DNA of 64,000 nucleotides from Canna indica. Its lineage: Eukaryota; Streptophyta; Magnoliopsida; Zingiberales; Cannaceae. Below, in pieces: positions 24,475 to 35,516 of the stretch. The position numbers were made by a program, and so were the translations under genes. Position 1 is the first letter of the stretch. Each line of letters opens with the position of its first letter. The stretch lies in contig CP136890.1 in the NCBI GenBank assembly GCA_034359265.1, forward strand, positions 98,295,501 through 98,359,500, given 5' to 3'. The notes under the pieces are model-generated. The model did not search any database and was not told the origin of the DNA. It was given only the letters and a program-made list of their open reading frames with translations.

Positions 24475-25526
24475 TGTTAGGGGTTAAATCGAATTGGGTC
24501 GAACTGAATACAACGAGCCAAATCGGATCCAAATCAGAGCCTATTAGATGAAATTATGATTGAATCCAAAGAAAGAAGAAAAGGAGCCTGATCATTCTTT
24601 GGGCTCGGCCCAGCCCATGCGGGCCAGGCAAATGAGCCGAGCCCACCCCAAAATTGGCATGCTGCCCATGGAGCGCCACGTGCAACTCAAATAGATGCTT
24701 ATTTGAACACCTCGAATAGCGTGATCAAAATGTGAAGAATCAAAGCATTCCTACCGCTTCTTAATTTTTGGTCAAAGAAAGCATGACGTGGCCATGGGCT
24801 CATCTTTACGAGGTTTGGTAGAGATGGAGGTTTGACTAGTCAGAGCTTATAAAACATGCAATCATGTTCTTCATATCTCCTACACATAATTCAAAGCAAA
24901 AAATGAGCTCTTCTATTTGCCGATTTATTTGGTCAAATAAATTGTTGCACACCGTTTGATTAAATCGAATTGTTGCAGGTTAATTTTGGACGGTTATAGA
25001 TTTGGTTCGATTCTAGTTTTTTCTACAAATTGATTCACCTATCTTGAGTATAAATGCAGACAGATTACTTGAGGCAAAGAAACATCCCACACCAAGAAAA
25101 AATCACAACATATGAGAGTTTCAGTAATCCAAAAAATTAAGAGTGCCGCTACGATCTTTTTCATAAGGAGTGTCCCTTCTCAGTTTTCGACATACAGTTG
25201 TAGGAGTTTAGTTTCAAGGCAGATCTTACAAAGACAGTACCTCTACTTCGTACCAGTTTCAGGTTCAATTAATTTAAGACAGTTTGATGTATTCTGAAGG
25301 GAATTTAGATTATTGTACTCTTATTGTAAAAAAATTTCTGAATTTAATAAAGCAGTTTCCTCTTCTACATGTGGACGTAGGATCGGCACCCCGCCTAGTC
25401 TGAAACACGTTAACCCCTTGTGTCTTTTATTTTTTTGCATTATTATTATCATATTTGATTTTCCGTTTTTTTCGTCGAATTCAAGTTCTGTAGATCCTAC
25501 AGAAAATTATCCCAAATTTCCAGACA
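24475..25526 (+). repeat. 3' LTR
   Basis: Starts TGTTAGGGG and ends CCAGACA. It retains the segment missing in the 5' LTR (about 24800-24915). Confidence 0.85.
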
Positions 25527-25588
25527 CTCTTCAAAACTTATCTCATCAAAATCAGATCATAAGCAAACATACATGACCTAAGAACATT

Positions 25589-25958
25589 TCAAAGGGAAGA
25601 GAAGATGGGGACGCCCGAAAGGGTGGCGCCTGCATCAACTATGAAGACGTTCCCACTCACATACTCGGACGCATCATGGATCAAGTAGCGGATGACCGAC
25701 GTCACGGTCGGATTCGTTATGCCAAGCGTCACCAAAGGCATCGTCCTCCTAGTCACCTTCCCCAGCCATTCTTTCTCCACCAGCTTCTTTGTTATCTCAG
25801 ACTTGAAAACCCCTGGACTTATCGAGTTCACTCCTATGCCATGAGGTCCCAGCTCCAACGCCATTACCTGTTTACATGGGAAAACATATGAAGCAATTTT
25901 TTCTGGAATAAAAGAAGGCATGCATATTATTTAAGAAGATGACATACGTACTCACCCT
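25589..25958 (-). pseudogene. SDR gene copy A, truncated to exon 3
   Basis: Exon 3 (25867-25589) is open and encodes [19 protein letters not shown] through [16 protein letters not shown]. It differs from copies B and C at several sites, including a Gly for the Arg in GIRVNS. The intron and the exon 2 donor are kept, but homology stops three bases into exon 2 (25958). Exons 1 and 2, with the cofactor motif and catalytic Tyr/Lys, are missing. Just beyond the break a short piece of its own intron (TTCTGGAATAAAAGAAGGCA) is repeated. It cannot make an enzyme. Confidence 0.85.
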
Positions 25959-25969
25959 GGTTATTCTGG

Positions 25970-26790
25970 AATAAAAGAAGGCAAGCAAATTTTGCCAAGA
26001 TGAAAGCTTGAAGCTTGTTGTTTAACCGTTGGATTGGCGGTTACCTCCACATAGTCGTGAGGGAGAGATTTGTTGGGTTGGGCTCCCTTACTATGTGGAG
26101 AAAAGGCTCAAAAATCATGTGAAAGCCCAATGGTTATTCTCACTTATGAGTGGTGAATGTTTAGGGCTAGGTTAAGAATCATTTTTTGATGGTTAAGAGG
26201 TTTTACAAGGAGAAGTAGAACAGAGAATTTCGCCCACCCTCGGCTGCAGTTTTCTGGTTTACACAGTTTTGATCAAACTGACAATCGGAGGGTCATCCTT
26301 GGTCCGATCGAGCTGAAATTTGGTCATCATACTCGGGACACATGTTTCTTCAATCTGAACGGTGGGATTGTTGAAAGAATCTTCCAAACTCCAGAAATAG
26401 TGATAGCAATAGCAGCTATATTTTGGGCAAGTTTCTCATCTCTTCTTTTCATATTTGTCAAGTTTATTGCTTGATCTTGTTGTTGGTCTTTGTGACCATT
26501 GAAGGCTGAAACTTGGAGATTGTAAACAACTCTTAATCATAGTAGATTCTTGCCGTTTGGACTGTCAAGTCCCATGGTTTTTACCTCTCACATTGAGAGG
26601 GTTTTCCACGTTAAAAATCTTGTTGTCTTGTGTTGTTTTAGCATTTGATATTTACTGCCATTGTTTTGTGTATATTATTGCTCCTCATATTCTTGCAAGC
26701 AGGGAATTGGGTGCTTTCATTCCCATCACTGCCATTTGTTCCGAGTGCAATTTCTACGGGCATATTACCTATAGGAAACTTCGATTATGA
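25970..26790 (+). mobile_element. Copia-like 3' tail and LTR
   Basis: A purine tract (GAGGGAGAGA) directly precedes TGTTGGGTTGGGC (about 26069), the usual tract-LTR junction. The stretch to about 26780 has LTR-like features (CACATTGAGAGGGTTTTCCACG). No coding region remains. The right end is not fixed. Confidence 0.5.
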
Positions 26791-26910
26791 ATGAATAGAC
26801 ATGAATTTTAAACGATCGAACATGAATATAAAAAAATAGATATATATTTATATTCATTCTTTTTTTTATCCATGTTCAATCGTTTAAAATCATATCCACC
26901 CGTTGATGGA
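26785..26910. repeat. Short inverted-repeat hairpin
   Basis: GAATAGACATGAATTTTAAACGA and GTTTAAAATCATATCCACCCG form the outer arms; GAACATGAATATAAA and TTATATTCATTC the inner. It belongs to the same hairpin family as 33315-33543. Confidence 0.5.
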
Positions 26911-26934
26911 AATTTATACGAGGCCAATATAATT

Positions 26935-27640
26935 TTTTTTTTCGTTTCCTTCATCCGAAGGACTCTGCAAACAATAGGAGAACAGGTTTTGCTCTTGTTG
27001 GTATCTTCCACTCGGGTCCTACTTCAGGTGACGTCAGCGAATACGTTTTCACCAATGTCCGCCCCCCCCCCCCCACCCCCCGCCGCCCCGCCGCAGCGGG
27101 GCGTTGTTTTGATGCTGTTGAGCATTCATACATCTCTTGACAGGGAAAGAGTTAAAAATGTCAAGAAAAAAAGGTAAGCGTGAAGTTGAATATAGAATTC
27201 TCTTAACGTGGGCAATAAATCATGTCATGCCTGATGCCAAACGACTACAGCATCGCAAACGCATGTATCACAGATTTAGTAATTGCTTATAATGGCACTG
27301 CTATTTAGCTTTAGTGATTCGTCGATCCTCGGAAATTATGTTAATAAATAGTACTGTGAATAGAATAGTGATGAGCAATTTCTTGCAACAGATGTAAGAT
27401 TCAACATTACAGATGCATCAAAGTACCGTGGATTTTACAAATAAGATAGTGATTTATCAAAACTCTCATGCATCTTATAATTGAGACCCGCGCATTATCC
27501 ACCACGTGGTTTTTGCGTCTATCAGTTCCGTGAGAAATCACATGCATCGTCACTCCAGAAATTATTCGGGGGTGATTCCACATCCACGCAATTGTTTTTT
27601 TACATTTTTCTTTATAAAAAAAATGTGAAACAAATGTCCC
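26935..27640. repeat. Duplicated unit flank, region upstream of the SDR promoter
   Basis: Matches 44830-45180: GGTGACGTCAGCGAATACG, CATCTCTTGACAGGGAAAG, TGCCTGATGCCAAACG. A C-homopolymer/CCCCCCG tract sits at 27062-27090. SDR exons 1 and 2 expected to the left are missing, consistent with the truncated copy A. Confidence 0.7.
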
Positions 27641-27689
27641 ACCGTGCATTTCATAAGGATTGAAATGTACAACCTGATGGGAAAGATGT

Positions 27690-28858
27690 AGTGCCTAAAG
27701 GCGAACCTCCCGCGCAAGCGAAATGAAAAATAATTATTTACAAAGGATTAAAGAGAAAATAGATTACAACAAACGGTTCCAAAAAGAAATGCCCAACTTA
27801 ATCGTCTTCTCCCAACTCGGTTCCTTATCGATGAAGATAGAGAGATTCTTAATAGACCAAATGCTTCAACACCATATACAAGCACGCATGATCTCCCTTT
27901 GATTCCAATACTGATCCTTCTTTTCTGCATTCAGGAAAACCATTGACCCGTGACCCCTTGTCTTGCTAAGAAAATTGTTCCATCCAGAAATTGTCGACTA
28001 GCACATGAGAAGAAGATGGGATACCGATTCATCATGTGCACGACAGAAGATACATTTAGGATCGGTAAGGGGGCATCCATGGGCTATTACCTGATCTTTA
28101 GTTTGCAGTCTATTCTTAATTGCAAGCCACATGACAAGTTTCATTTTAATCGGAGCCTTGCACTTCCACATTTTCTCCAATCTCCAATCTCTAACCTCAC
28201 GATCAACCATCTTCTTATACATAGAATTTGTGTTGAATTTCCCGGATGCATGCCATTGCCATGCATGGCGGTCTTCCGACCCCCCCCCCCCTAGACACCC
28301 AATCTAGGTTATCAGCCTATCAACTTCTAATTGATCAACCGCACTTCGCCAACTCAATTTCCATAACCCAGTCCTCTCATTTACAAACTTAGAAATGTTC
28401 TCATTTCTCAATCTACTACGGGCAAAAAGGTGCGGGAACTCATCAGCCAGTCAAACATTTGAGATCCATCTGTCTAACCAAAAAAGAGTTGTCTCTCCTC
28501 CGCCCACAGAGGACTCCCCATAGCAAACAAGTGTTTATCGCAGTATATTCCTTTCCATAGATAAGACCATGAAGTCGTGCAATGGTTAGCTTGCCAACTT
28601 TTCCTTCTCAAGTATATACTCTTAACAATATAAACTCATACCATATTTGAACCTGAAGACAACCCCCACCGGCCACTATCTTCCAAGGTGAGCCATATTG
28701 TGCTTATCTAGATCCAAGATACCCAAACCACCATTTTCCTTAGGGGATATAACATCCTCCCAACAAACCAAAGATTTAGGACTATTCTTTGCTTTGCCGT
28801 TCCAGAGAAATTTTCTACGCCTCTTATCAATCTGCTTTATAACCCATTTTGGGACTCG
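27690..28858 (-). mobile_element. L1-type LINE fragment
   Basis: The minus strand encodes WVIKQIDKRRRKFLWNGKAK, NSPKSLVCWEDVISPKENGG and LGILDLDKHN (28855-28690), then a zf-RVT domain (MWKCKAPIKMKLVMWLAIKN, RLQTKDQVIAHGCPLTDPKC, IFCRAHDESVSHLLLMC; 28170-27998). Stops and frameshifts lie between. It inserted between two unit flanks; the right junction is close to CTCGAGCAAGTC, which matches CTTGAGCAAGTC at 34045. Confidence 0.75.
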
Positions 28859-29032
28859 AGCAAGTCACGAAATTAATTAAGGGTTGTGCATGCTCATGAA
28901 TTATTGGGTTTGTGGCATTATATATATATATATATCAATAAGTTTGAGTAAGTTTTAATATATCATGTCCTAATTTAAGAATTTCAAAATGTAATTAGAT
29001 TCTCTTCTTCTTACTACTATACTAGGCTGGTT

Positions 29033-29068
<36 letters not shown>

Positions 29069-30063
29069 AATAAGTTTGAGTAACTTTTAATATATCATGT
29101 CCTAATTTTAGAATTTCAAAATGTGATTAGATTCTCTTCTTCTTACTACTATACTAGGCTGGTTTAGTGAGCAATCATTTGATGATATTTATTATTTCTT
29201 TTACTAAAGATTAAATTATATATATATCATCCAAAGAAGCTCAAAAATCACTTTGCATTCAACACATCTTGCAAGGAAGTCATGTCATGGTTTTTACCTA
29301 ATCTATTTATTAGTTCAAAGTATATGACCTAATCTACTGGCCTTCATTTATTTTTCATGTACTAAGTAATTTTTAACAATCCTCTCAAGATCACTTATTA
29401 ATATTTTGTGGACATATTGAAGCTATGGTGTAATGTTGTTAAGTTAAAGACAAAAGTATTGATCTAAAAACCTCTTAGTAACTGTTTAAATTTTCTTCTA
29501 TTTTTGATTATATGCTTAATGAGAATACTAATTGTGCTTTAATGAGTATATATAGGTTGATTCACTCGAATGCAGTGGATGTCTTTACAATTTGTACAAG
29601 AACACTCTTCCTTGCTAGAATGTGATGTTTATAATTTGTAACTCATATGACATTTATTTTCTTCAATTAATGATCAAACTAACTTTTAGAATACTTTATA
29701 TATTTATTTTGGTTGAAATTTACTAATCTTCATATCGAGTAGATTTTCTTTGATGGTAGATTGGTATATATTTGCTTCGAATGCATGTCTTTGTTTTGTA
29801 AATTATATCTTCATATCAAAAATATATATGTTCATTGGTGGATGATCGATCGAGTAAAAAAAAATTAGTAAAGAATTCTTGTATTTTTTTAGTAGAGAAT
29901 ATGTGTTTAATTGTTTGCTTGGAATTTTTTAATTTTCGCATGGAGTAAAAATATTTTGACAAACAACCATTTAACTGGATTTCTATTACATCCTTATTCT
30001 CTTCAAATCTTATCTCATCAAAATCAAATCATAGAAAGCAAACATACATGACCTAAGAACATT
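28859..30063. repeat. Duplicated unit flank, copy 3
   Basis: Homologous to 20812-21887 plus 25527-25588 and to 42662-43595. It has an internal partial duplication: the block GTTTGAGTAA..CTACTATACTAGGCTGGTTT occurs twice (28937-29033 and 29070-29165). No gene. Confidence 0.75.
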
Positions 30064-31066
30064 TTAAAGGGAAGAGAAGATGGGGACGCCCGGAAGGGTG
30101 GCGCCTGCATCAACAATGAAGACGTTCCCACTCACATACTCGGACGCATCATGGATCAAGTAGCGGACGACCGACGTCACGGCCGGATTCGTTGTGCCAA
30201 GCGTCATCAAAGGCACCGTCCTCCTAGTCACCTTCCCCAGCCATTCTTTCTCCACCAGCTTCTCCGTTATCTCAGACTTGAAAACCCCTGGACTTATCGA
30301 GTTCACTCTTATGCCATGAGGTCCCAGCTCCAACGCCATTACCTGTATACATGGGAAAACATATGAAGCAATTTTTTCTGGAATAAAAGAAGGCATGCAT
30401 ATTAATTAAGAAGCGGACATACGTACTCACCCTTGTGATGGAATTGACACCTGTTTTGGATGCAGTGTAAGCAAGGGATCCAGGTAATTGGCCACGTTCA
30501 GTGCCGGAAATAGATGAGATGTTGATCACTGAGCCCTTCTGCTTCGCATCCCTCATGCGTGTGCACGCGTACTTCGTCACCAGCCACATGCCTTTTAGAT
30601 TTGTGTTCATGTTGTTGTCCCATTCTTCTTCGGGCCAGTCCAATGGCGAATAAACTCCACCTGGAGCAAATCAGTAGCAAAACTTAGAAATTAAAGTTTC
30701 TTCTTTGGATTTCCCTTCAGATCCAAATCTTAGCATATATATACCTCTAATCCCGGCGTTATTCACCAACGCGTCGATGCGGCCAAAGGCGTTCCAGGCC
30801 TCGCTCACGGCGGCCTCGATGGCGGAGCTCTTGCCGCTGACGTCAAGCTCGACGGCGACAGACCGGACGTGGGCTGGGGAGGAGGAGCCGTTGATCTCGT
30901 CGCAGAGGGACTTGAGGCGTTGGACTCTCCGAGCGGCGACGACGATCTTGCATCCGGCGGCGGCGAGGTCGAGGCAGATCTCTCGCCCGATGCCAGAGGA
31001 GGAGCCGGTGACCATAACCACCTTGCTTTCCAAGCTCCGCCATTGCTGCCGATCCACTGCCGCCAT
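30064..31066 (-). CDS. Short-chain dehydrogenase/reductase, copy B (intact, 3 exons)
   Basis: The CDS joins 31066-30745, 30660-30431 and 30342-30064 on the minus strand with GT-AG introns, giving 276 residues, a normal classical SDR length. Visible motifs: cofactor motif TGSSSGIG (20-27), AARR after the second strand (NADP preference likely), LDVS, NNAG (102-105), the NISSISG serine region (about 155-160), catalytic YTASK (Tyr172, Lys176), and the C-terminal [16 protein letters not shown]. The sequence resembles the Arabidopsis At3g46170/At3g55290 FabG-like family, whose substrates are not settled. A TATAAAT box lies about 100 bp upstream (31169-31175). Start chosen at the first ATG, which places the glycine motif at the usual distance. 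Expression is unknown. Confidence 0.92.
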
Positions 31067-31168
31067 GGATACTCTTTAAGTTGCCGGACTATTAATTAAT
31101 CTAAGGCCCCCAAATTTCCACACTCTACTATATGGCTCGAGTCTCTCCTCCGTCCTCGTTCCGCTTCC

Positions 31169-31175
31169 ATTTATA
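31169..31175 (-). promoter_or_regulatory. TATA box of SDR copy B
   Basis: TATAAAT on the minus strand, about 100 bp upstream of the ATG. The same box in copy C is at 44701-44707. Confidence 0.6.
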
Positions 31176-31269
31176 GCAGTACATGCAAAATGGAGCCAGC
31201 TAGCGGACTTGAGACTGATGAGGATGGGCGCAGAGAGAAACCTATGGGACCCTCTTTCCATATTGGCTA

Positions 31270-31969
31270 ATGCATAGCTACTGCCCCCCGTAGGAGAACA
31301 GGGACGTGTGGTGACGTTGCTTCGGGTGACGTCAGCGAATACGTTTTCACCGAAGTCCCCCCGCCGCAGCGTGTCGTGACTCGTGATTGAGTTCTCTTTC
31401 GCTGCTGTGCAACAGGAACGTGTGGTGCGGTGGAGTAGTGCAATTTTTATGGGGGCAGTTTGTTCATAAAAAAAATTAAGAACGAATGAATATTAATTTT
31501 AATCGATTGAATATAAAAGAAAAATAAATCAATATGCTCAGTAACTGAATATGAATAATAATAAAAAAATATGAACATATTTATTTTTTATTTATTTATA
31601 TTCAATTATTTGAAATTTATATTCATTCAGTTCATAAAATTTTATATGAGCAGATTGTCCATATAAATTTTTTTCACGATGAAGACCAACAGTTATGATT
31701 TTGCGGTGAAAGATTTGGTCTGAACTGAACTTAGTGAACGTTGTTTCGAGACTTTTGAGCATTCGTACATCTCTTGACAGGGAAAGGAGAATTAAAAATG
31801 TCAAGAAAAAAGTAAGCCGGCGAAGAACTTTATATATCAAACGTGCAGTTCAATATAAAATTCTCTTAACGTGGACAATGAATCATGTCATGTCTATCAT
31901 GCATGACTTCTGCCACAAAACGTCATGCCTGATGCCAAACGGCTGCAGCATCGCAAACGCATGCATCAC

Positions 31970-32011
<42 letters not shown>

Positions 32012-33300
32012 ATTGCTTATAATTAATGGCACTGCTATTTAGCTTCAGTGATTCATCGAATTCGATCCTTGAAAATATTGTTAATGAATACTACTGTGAA
32101 ATTGTGAATACAATAGTCATGAGCAGGTTCTTGCAGCTGATGTAAAATTCAGCATTACAGATGCATCAAAGTACTGTGAATACATTATAAGCAATTACTA
32201 AATCTGTGGGAAAAAACTTGTCACCCAAGCCCGTGCCGCCCCATGGGCTGGGACCCTCCCCAGTGCATTGGATTGGCTTTTCAAATTTGCTATGATCTTG
32301 CTCGCATGGAACTCAGTAAGAACCACTAAAATTTGCTCTGCTAACCATCGTAGGTGAACAACAATGACCGACTCTTTGATTTAAGTGGTGTTGTCTTAAA
32401 GAAGGAACTTGCGTGGCGCAGGTTGGTTGGTCACTTGTGATTGTCTTTGTTGTCTTTGCGATTCCCATCATCATCACGAAGATACTCAGTTAAGCGCGGA
32501 TGATCTTCAATAAATGTATTCTGTTTATGGTTGTTCTGTGATGAGCTAGATTTTTGTACCTCAAGTCTGTCAATGAACTATGAGGAATTCAGCAGCTAAG
32601 ATGTTTAGCACCTTTAAACTTCTGGTTTGGATATATTTTATGCTGAGGACGAGAATTCAGTCGAAGGAATTTGAGATCAACAATAAAGATCTTAATTTTA
32701 TTCTTATAATTTCTTCCTTGTTTAAAGACTACTAAGCAATTCAATGCAGTTTTCCAGGACAGGTAAATTTCCTTCTCTCATGCGCAAATGACTGCAAGGA
32801 TGAAGTCATTTAAGCGCAGAAAGATCTCAAGCCATGACGATCTTTGCCATGCACACGAAGTGAATGAATGTACAATGCAACTTCTTTCCTACTACAAAAG
32901 TAATACATGTACTATATAATGTTTATTTGCTCTGTAAGGAATTTTTAGCTAACGACTCTGCTGTTGTTTCCATCTTCTAAATTTTTAGACTTTGATCTTC
33001 TTAGTCATTATCTCCATCATTAGTGAATAATTAAACATCCACCTGTATTTATGCTGCTTATATAAACCACCGTGTCACCACCAACTGATCGAGTTGCTAA
33101 GCTTGATGGACAACAACCAACATCATCTATTTAGCTTCAGTGAATAGCAGATCCTCGAAATTTTCTTAATGAATAGTACTATGAATAGAATAGTTATGAG
33201 CAGTTTTTTGTAGCAAATGTAAAATTCAGCATCATAAATAAGATAGTGATATATCAAAAGTATTCTCACGCATCTTATAATTGAGACCCGCACATTATCC
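31270..33300. repeat. Region upstream of SDR copy B, with unit-flank blocks
   Basis: 31320-31370 matches the GTGACGTCAGCGAATACG block. 31740-31810 and 31870-31965 match other units. (TA)n lies at 31974-32007. A diverged hairpin MITE lies at 31450-31680. 32160-32900 shows nothing recognised, except that CATTATAAGCAATTACTAAA at 32177 is an inverted copy of a unit block, suggesting an inversion junction. 32935-33100 matches the DUF761 promoter region (CTTATATAAACCACCGTG), and 33120-33300 is a unit flank. Confidence 0.6.
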
Positions 33301-33314
33301 ACGTGGTTTTCTAT

Positions 33315-33543
33315 GAAAAAAACTTATATGGGCAGCCTGCCTATATAAATATCTATGAACGAGTGGATATGAACTTTAGGCGACTCAACATGGATAGAAA
33401 ATGAATAGATATATTATTCATATTCATTCCTTTTTTATTTATGTTCATCTCCATTTCTTTTCTATCCATGTTCAGTCGCTTAAAGTCTATATTCACTCAT
33501 TCATAAGTTTTCTATGGGCAGTCTGCCCATAGAAGTTGAACCC
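33315..33543. mobile_element. Mutator-type hairpin MITE, 229 bp
   Basis: The two halves are inverted copies (ACTTATATGGGCAGCCTGCC on the left, CTATGGGCAGTCTGCCCATA on the right). Flanks GTTTTCTAT (33306-33314) and GTTTTCCAT (33544-33552) form a 9-bp duplication with one mismatch, typical of Mutator-type elements. The empty site is seen at 27507. Confidence 0.75.
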
Positions 33544-33650
33544 GTTTTCCATCTATCAATTCCGTGAGAACTCAGATGCATCATCACTATAGAAATTATT
33601 CGGTGGTGATTCCACATCCACACATCTTTTTTTTATGGAATTCACTAGGG

Positions 33651-33910
33651 GTGAACAACGGTTCGGTTCAATTAATAACTGAACCGAACCACCGTTTAAC
33701 CGAACCGAACAAAAAAAAATCTATTAACCGTTTGCCGAACTGAAAAAATTTGATTAATTTACCAAATTCCATTATCAAGTTTTTTTCTAATTCACACATA
33801 TTATATACCCAGTCAAATATAAAACAAATAATATGACACACCAAGATTCGAACCTAGGCAATAGGAAACATTAAAACTTCTCTTAACCACTTGGGCAAAC
33901 AATATTATAT
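33651..33910 (-). repeat. tRNA-like SINE or hAT-derived repeat
   Basis: The left edge TAGGGGTGAACAACGGTTCG looks like a hAT-type terminus. On the minus strand the right part carries an A-box-like GCCCAAGTGGTTAAG (33897-33882) and a B-box GGTTCGAATC (33853-33844). A deleted relative lies at 9900-9945. Class uncertain. Confidence 0.4.
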
Positions 33911-34239
33911 AATATTCATATTCAAGCGGTACTAAAAGAGAGAGAGAAAGAAGGAGAATCTATTATGTCCATTCTTTTGTTATATATTCATATTCACTCG
34001 TTCATAAGTTTTCTATAGGCAGTCTACCCAAAGAAGTTGCACTTGAGCAAGTCCCGAAATTAATTAAGGGTTGTGCATGCTCATGAATTATTGGGTTTGT
34101 GGCATTATATATATATCAATAAGTTTACGTAACTTTTAATATATCATGTCCTAATTTTAGAATTTCAAAATGTGATTAGATTCTCTTCTTCTTACTACTA
34201 TACTAGGCTGGTTTAGTACACACGCTACTAGAATTATCG

Positions 34240-34600
34240 TCATCACCGACGGCTGAATCGGTGGATGACCCGTCGGTGATAACTATCACGGACGGCAAAT
34301 GGCTTGGCAAATCGTCGTCACTGATGTGCGCGTCTCAGATAAGTTGTGACAGCGCCTCTCGGCCGTCACAAGTAATCATTAGCGATAGCCGTGTGTGTTG
34401 TCGCTGATTTAAAAACATCAGTGATGGCTCTAGGCGGCTGTCACTGATACCAACACATCAATCACGGCCCAGTCCCGTCGATGATACTATTAGCAACCAT
34501 GATATTTGGTGCTGCCCAGGCCATCAGCCATTTACGATAAGCCTTCCGCCATGGCTTAGTGACGGGCAACCGTGGGTAAGCCGTGGCTGAAGGTATATCT
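34240..34600. repeat. CACTA subterminal repeats, left
   Basis: Repeated words such as CATCACCGACGG, CGGTGATAACTATCACGG and GGCTGTCACTGAT in both orientations; probable transposase binding sites by analogy with En/Spm. Confidence 0.65.
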
Positions 34601-34755
34601 TGTAATTGAAAAAAATAATTTTTTTATAAATTCTTGTATACAATAATATTTATAGATTACAATCTATTTTCAATCACATATTACAATCAGAAAACAACAT
34701 ACACATGCATTTGAAACCAAACATACAAGTTTTACATAAATATCATCAATCTAAG

Positions 34756-35419
34756 TAGGGTTGTTCATGGGTCAAACCCGGCCCAATGAACCCGAGAAAC
34801 CGACCCGACCCGAACCAATCGGGTCGGGTCGGGTCGGGTTCAAATTTTTAAAACCTGATTATAATCGGGTCAGGTACGGGTTTCAATATTTAAAACCCGA
34901 TGACCCGAGACCCGACCCGATTACCCGAATTATTTATTTTATTTTAATTTTAATTTTTTTTAATAAAAATCAACCCGGTAAGACGCGATTCCGCGTCTTC
35001 CCAAGGATACGCGGCCTACGTGGCCGCATCTTCACGAGAAAATGCAGCGCAGACCGTGTCTTCCCGAGAGGAGGCGGCCAGAGAGGCATGGCCGCCTCCT
35101 CTTGGGAAGACACGACCTGCGTTGTGTGTCGCTTCTTCTCCCCGAGAAGAGGCGTGGCCGCCTCCTCTCGGGAAGACGCGGCCACACAGGCCGTGTAATT
35201 GAGTGGTGAGACATGCGTCTGCATGACTCATTTATAGGTTTTTTTTTAACGGGTACCCGATTACCCGACCCGACTCAATCCGATTTTGAGCGGGTCGGTT
35301 CGGGTCGGGTTCAAAAAAATTATCTTCAAACTTGACCCGACCCGACCCATTTGTTTCTTGATTGGGTCGGACCGATTTTTTCTCCAAACCCGACCCAACC
35401 CGACCCGTGAACAGTCCTA
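34756..35419. mobile_element. hAT-type MITE nested in CACTA, 664 bp
   Basis: Termini TAGGGTTGTTCATGGGTC and GACCCGTGAACAGTCCTA are inverted (15 of 18 match). Target duplication AATCTAAG / AATCTAAA (34748-34755, 35420-35427). The body has GACCCGACCCG runs at both ends and a central GC-rich block (34980-35200) in which GGGAAGACGCGG-type words recur in both orientations. Confidence 0.8.
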
Positions 35420-35516
35420 AATCTAAACCTCAAACCAGAGGCAAACAATTTCCAAAATATCATATATATATACAACCAAACATCAAAATATAAACAAAAT
35501 ACAATAAATCAAAATC

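Larger units (their letters stand above)
21888..25526 (+). mobile_element. Gag-only (non-autonomous) copia retrotransposon
   Basis: Two LTRs (21888-22867 and 24475-25526) flank a 1.6-kb interior. The 5-bp target duplication CTCTT is perfect (21883-21887, 25527-25531), and the empty site is seen at about 30001 and 43535. A primer binding site (TGGTATCAGAGC, about 22870) follows the 5' LTR. The interior holds gag and the start of the protease region only; integrase, RT and RNase H are missing. The element interrupts DNA just downstream of SDR copy A. Confidence 0.9.

Noticed and set aside
26557..26790. Small hydrophobic open frame
   Set aside because: Lies in LTR-like sequence; hydrophobic composition follows from T-rich DNA.
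30705..31079. Plus-strand frames opposite SDR exon 1 (also 44237-44611)
   Set aside because: Antisense shadows of a clearly spliced minus-strand gene with intact SDR motifs.
32540..32660. Possible C/D-box snoRNA (GTGATGA near 32539, CTGA near 32643)
   Set aside because: No terminal stem, poor spacing, no recognisable guide; short boxes occur by chance in AT-rich DNA.
34761..35198. Open frame of 145 codons
   Set aside because: It lies wholly inside a hAT MITE with defined ends and reads through GACCCG repeats.
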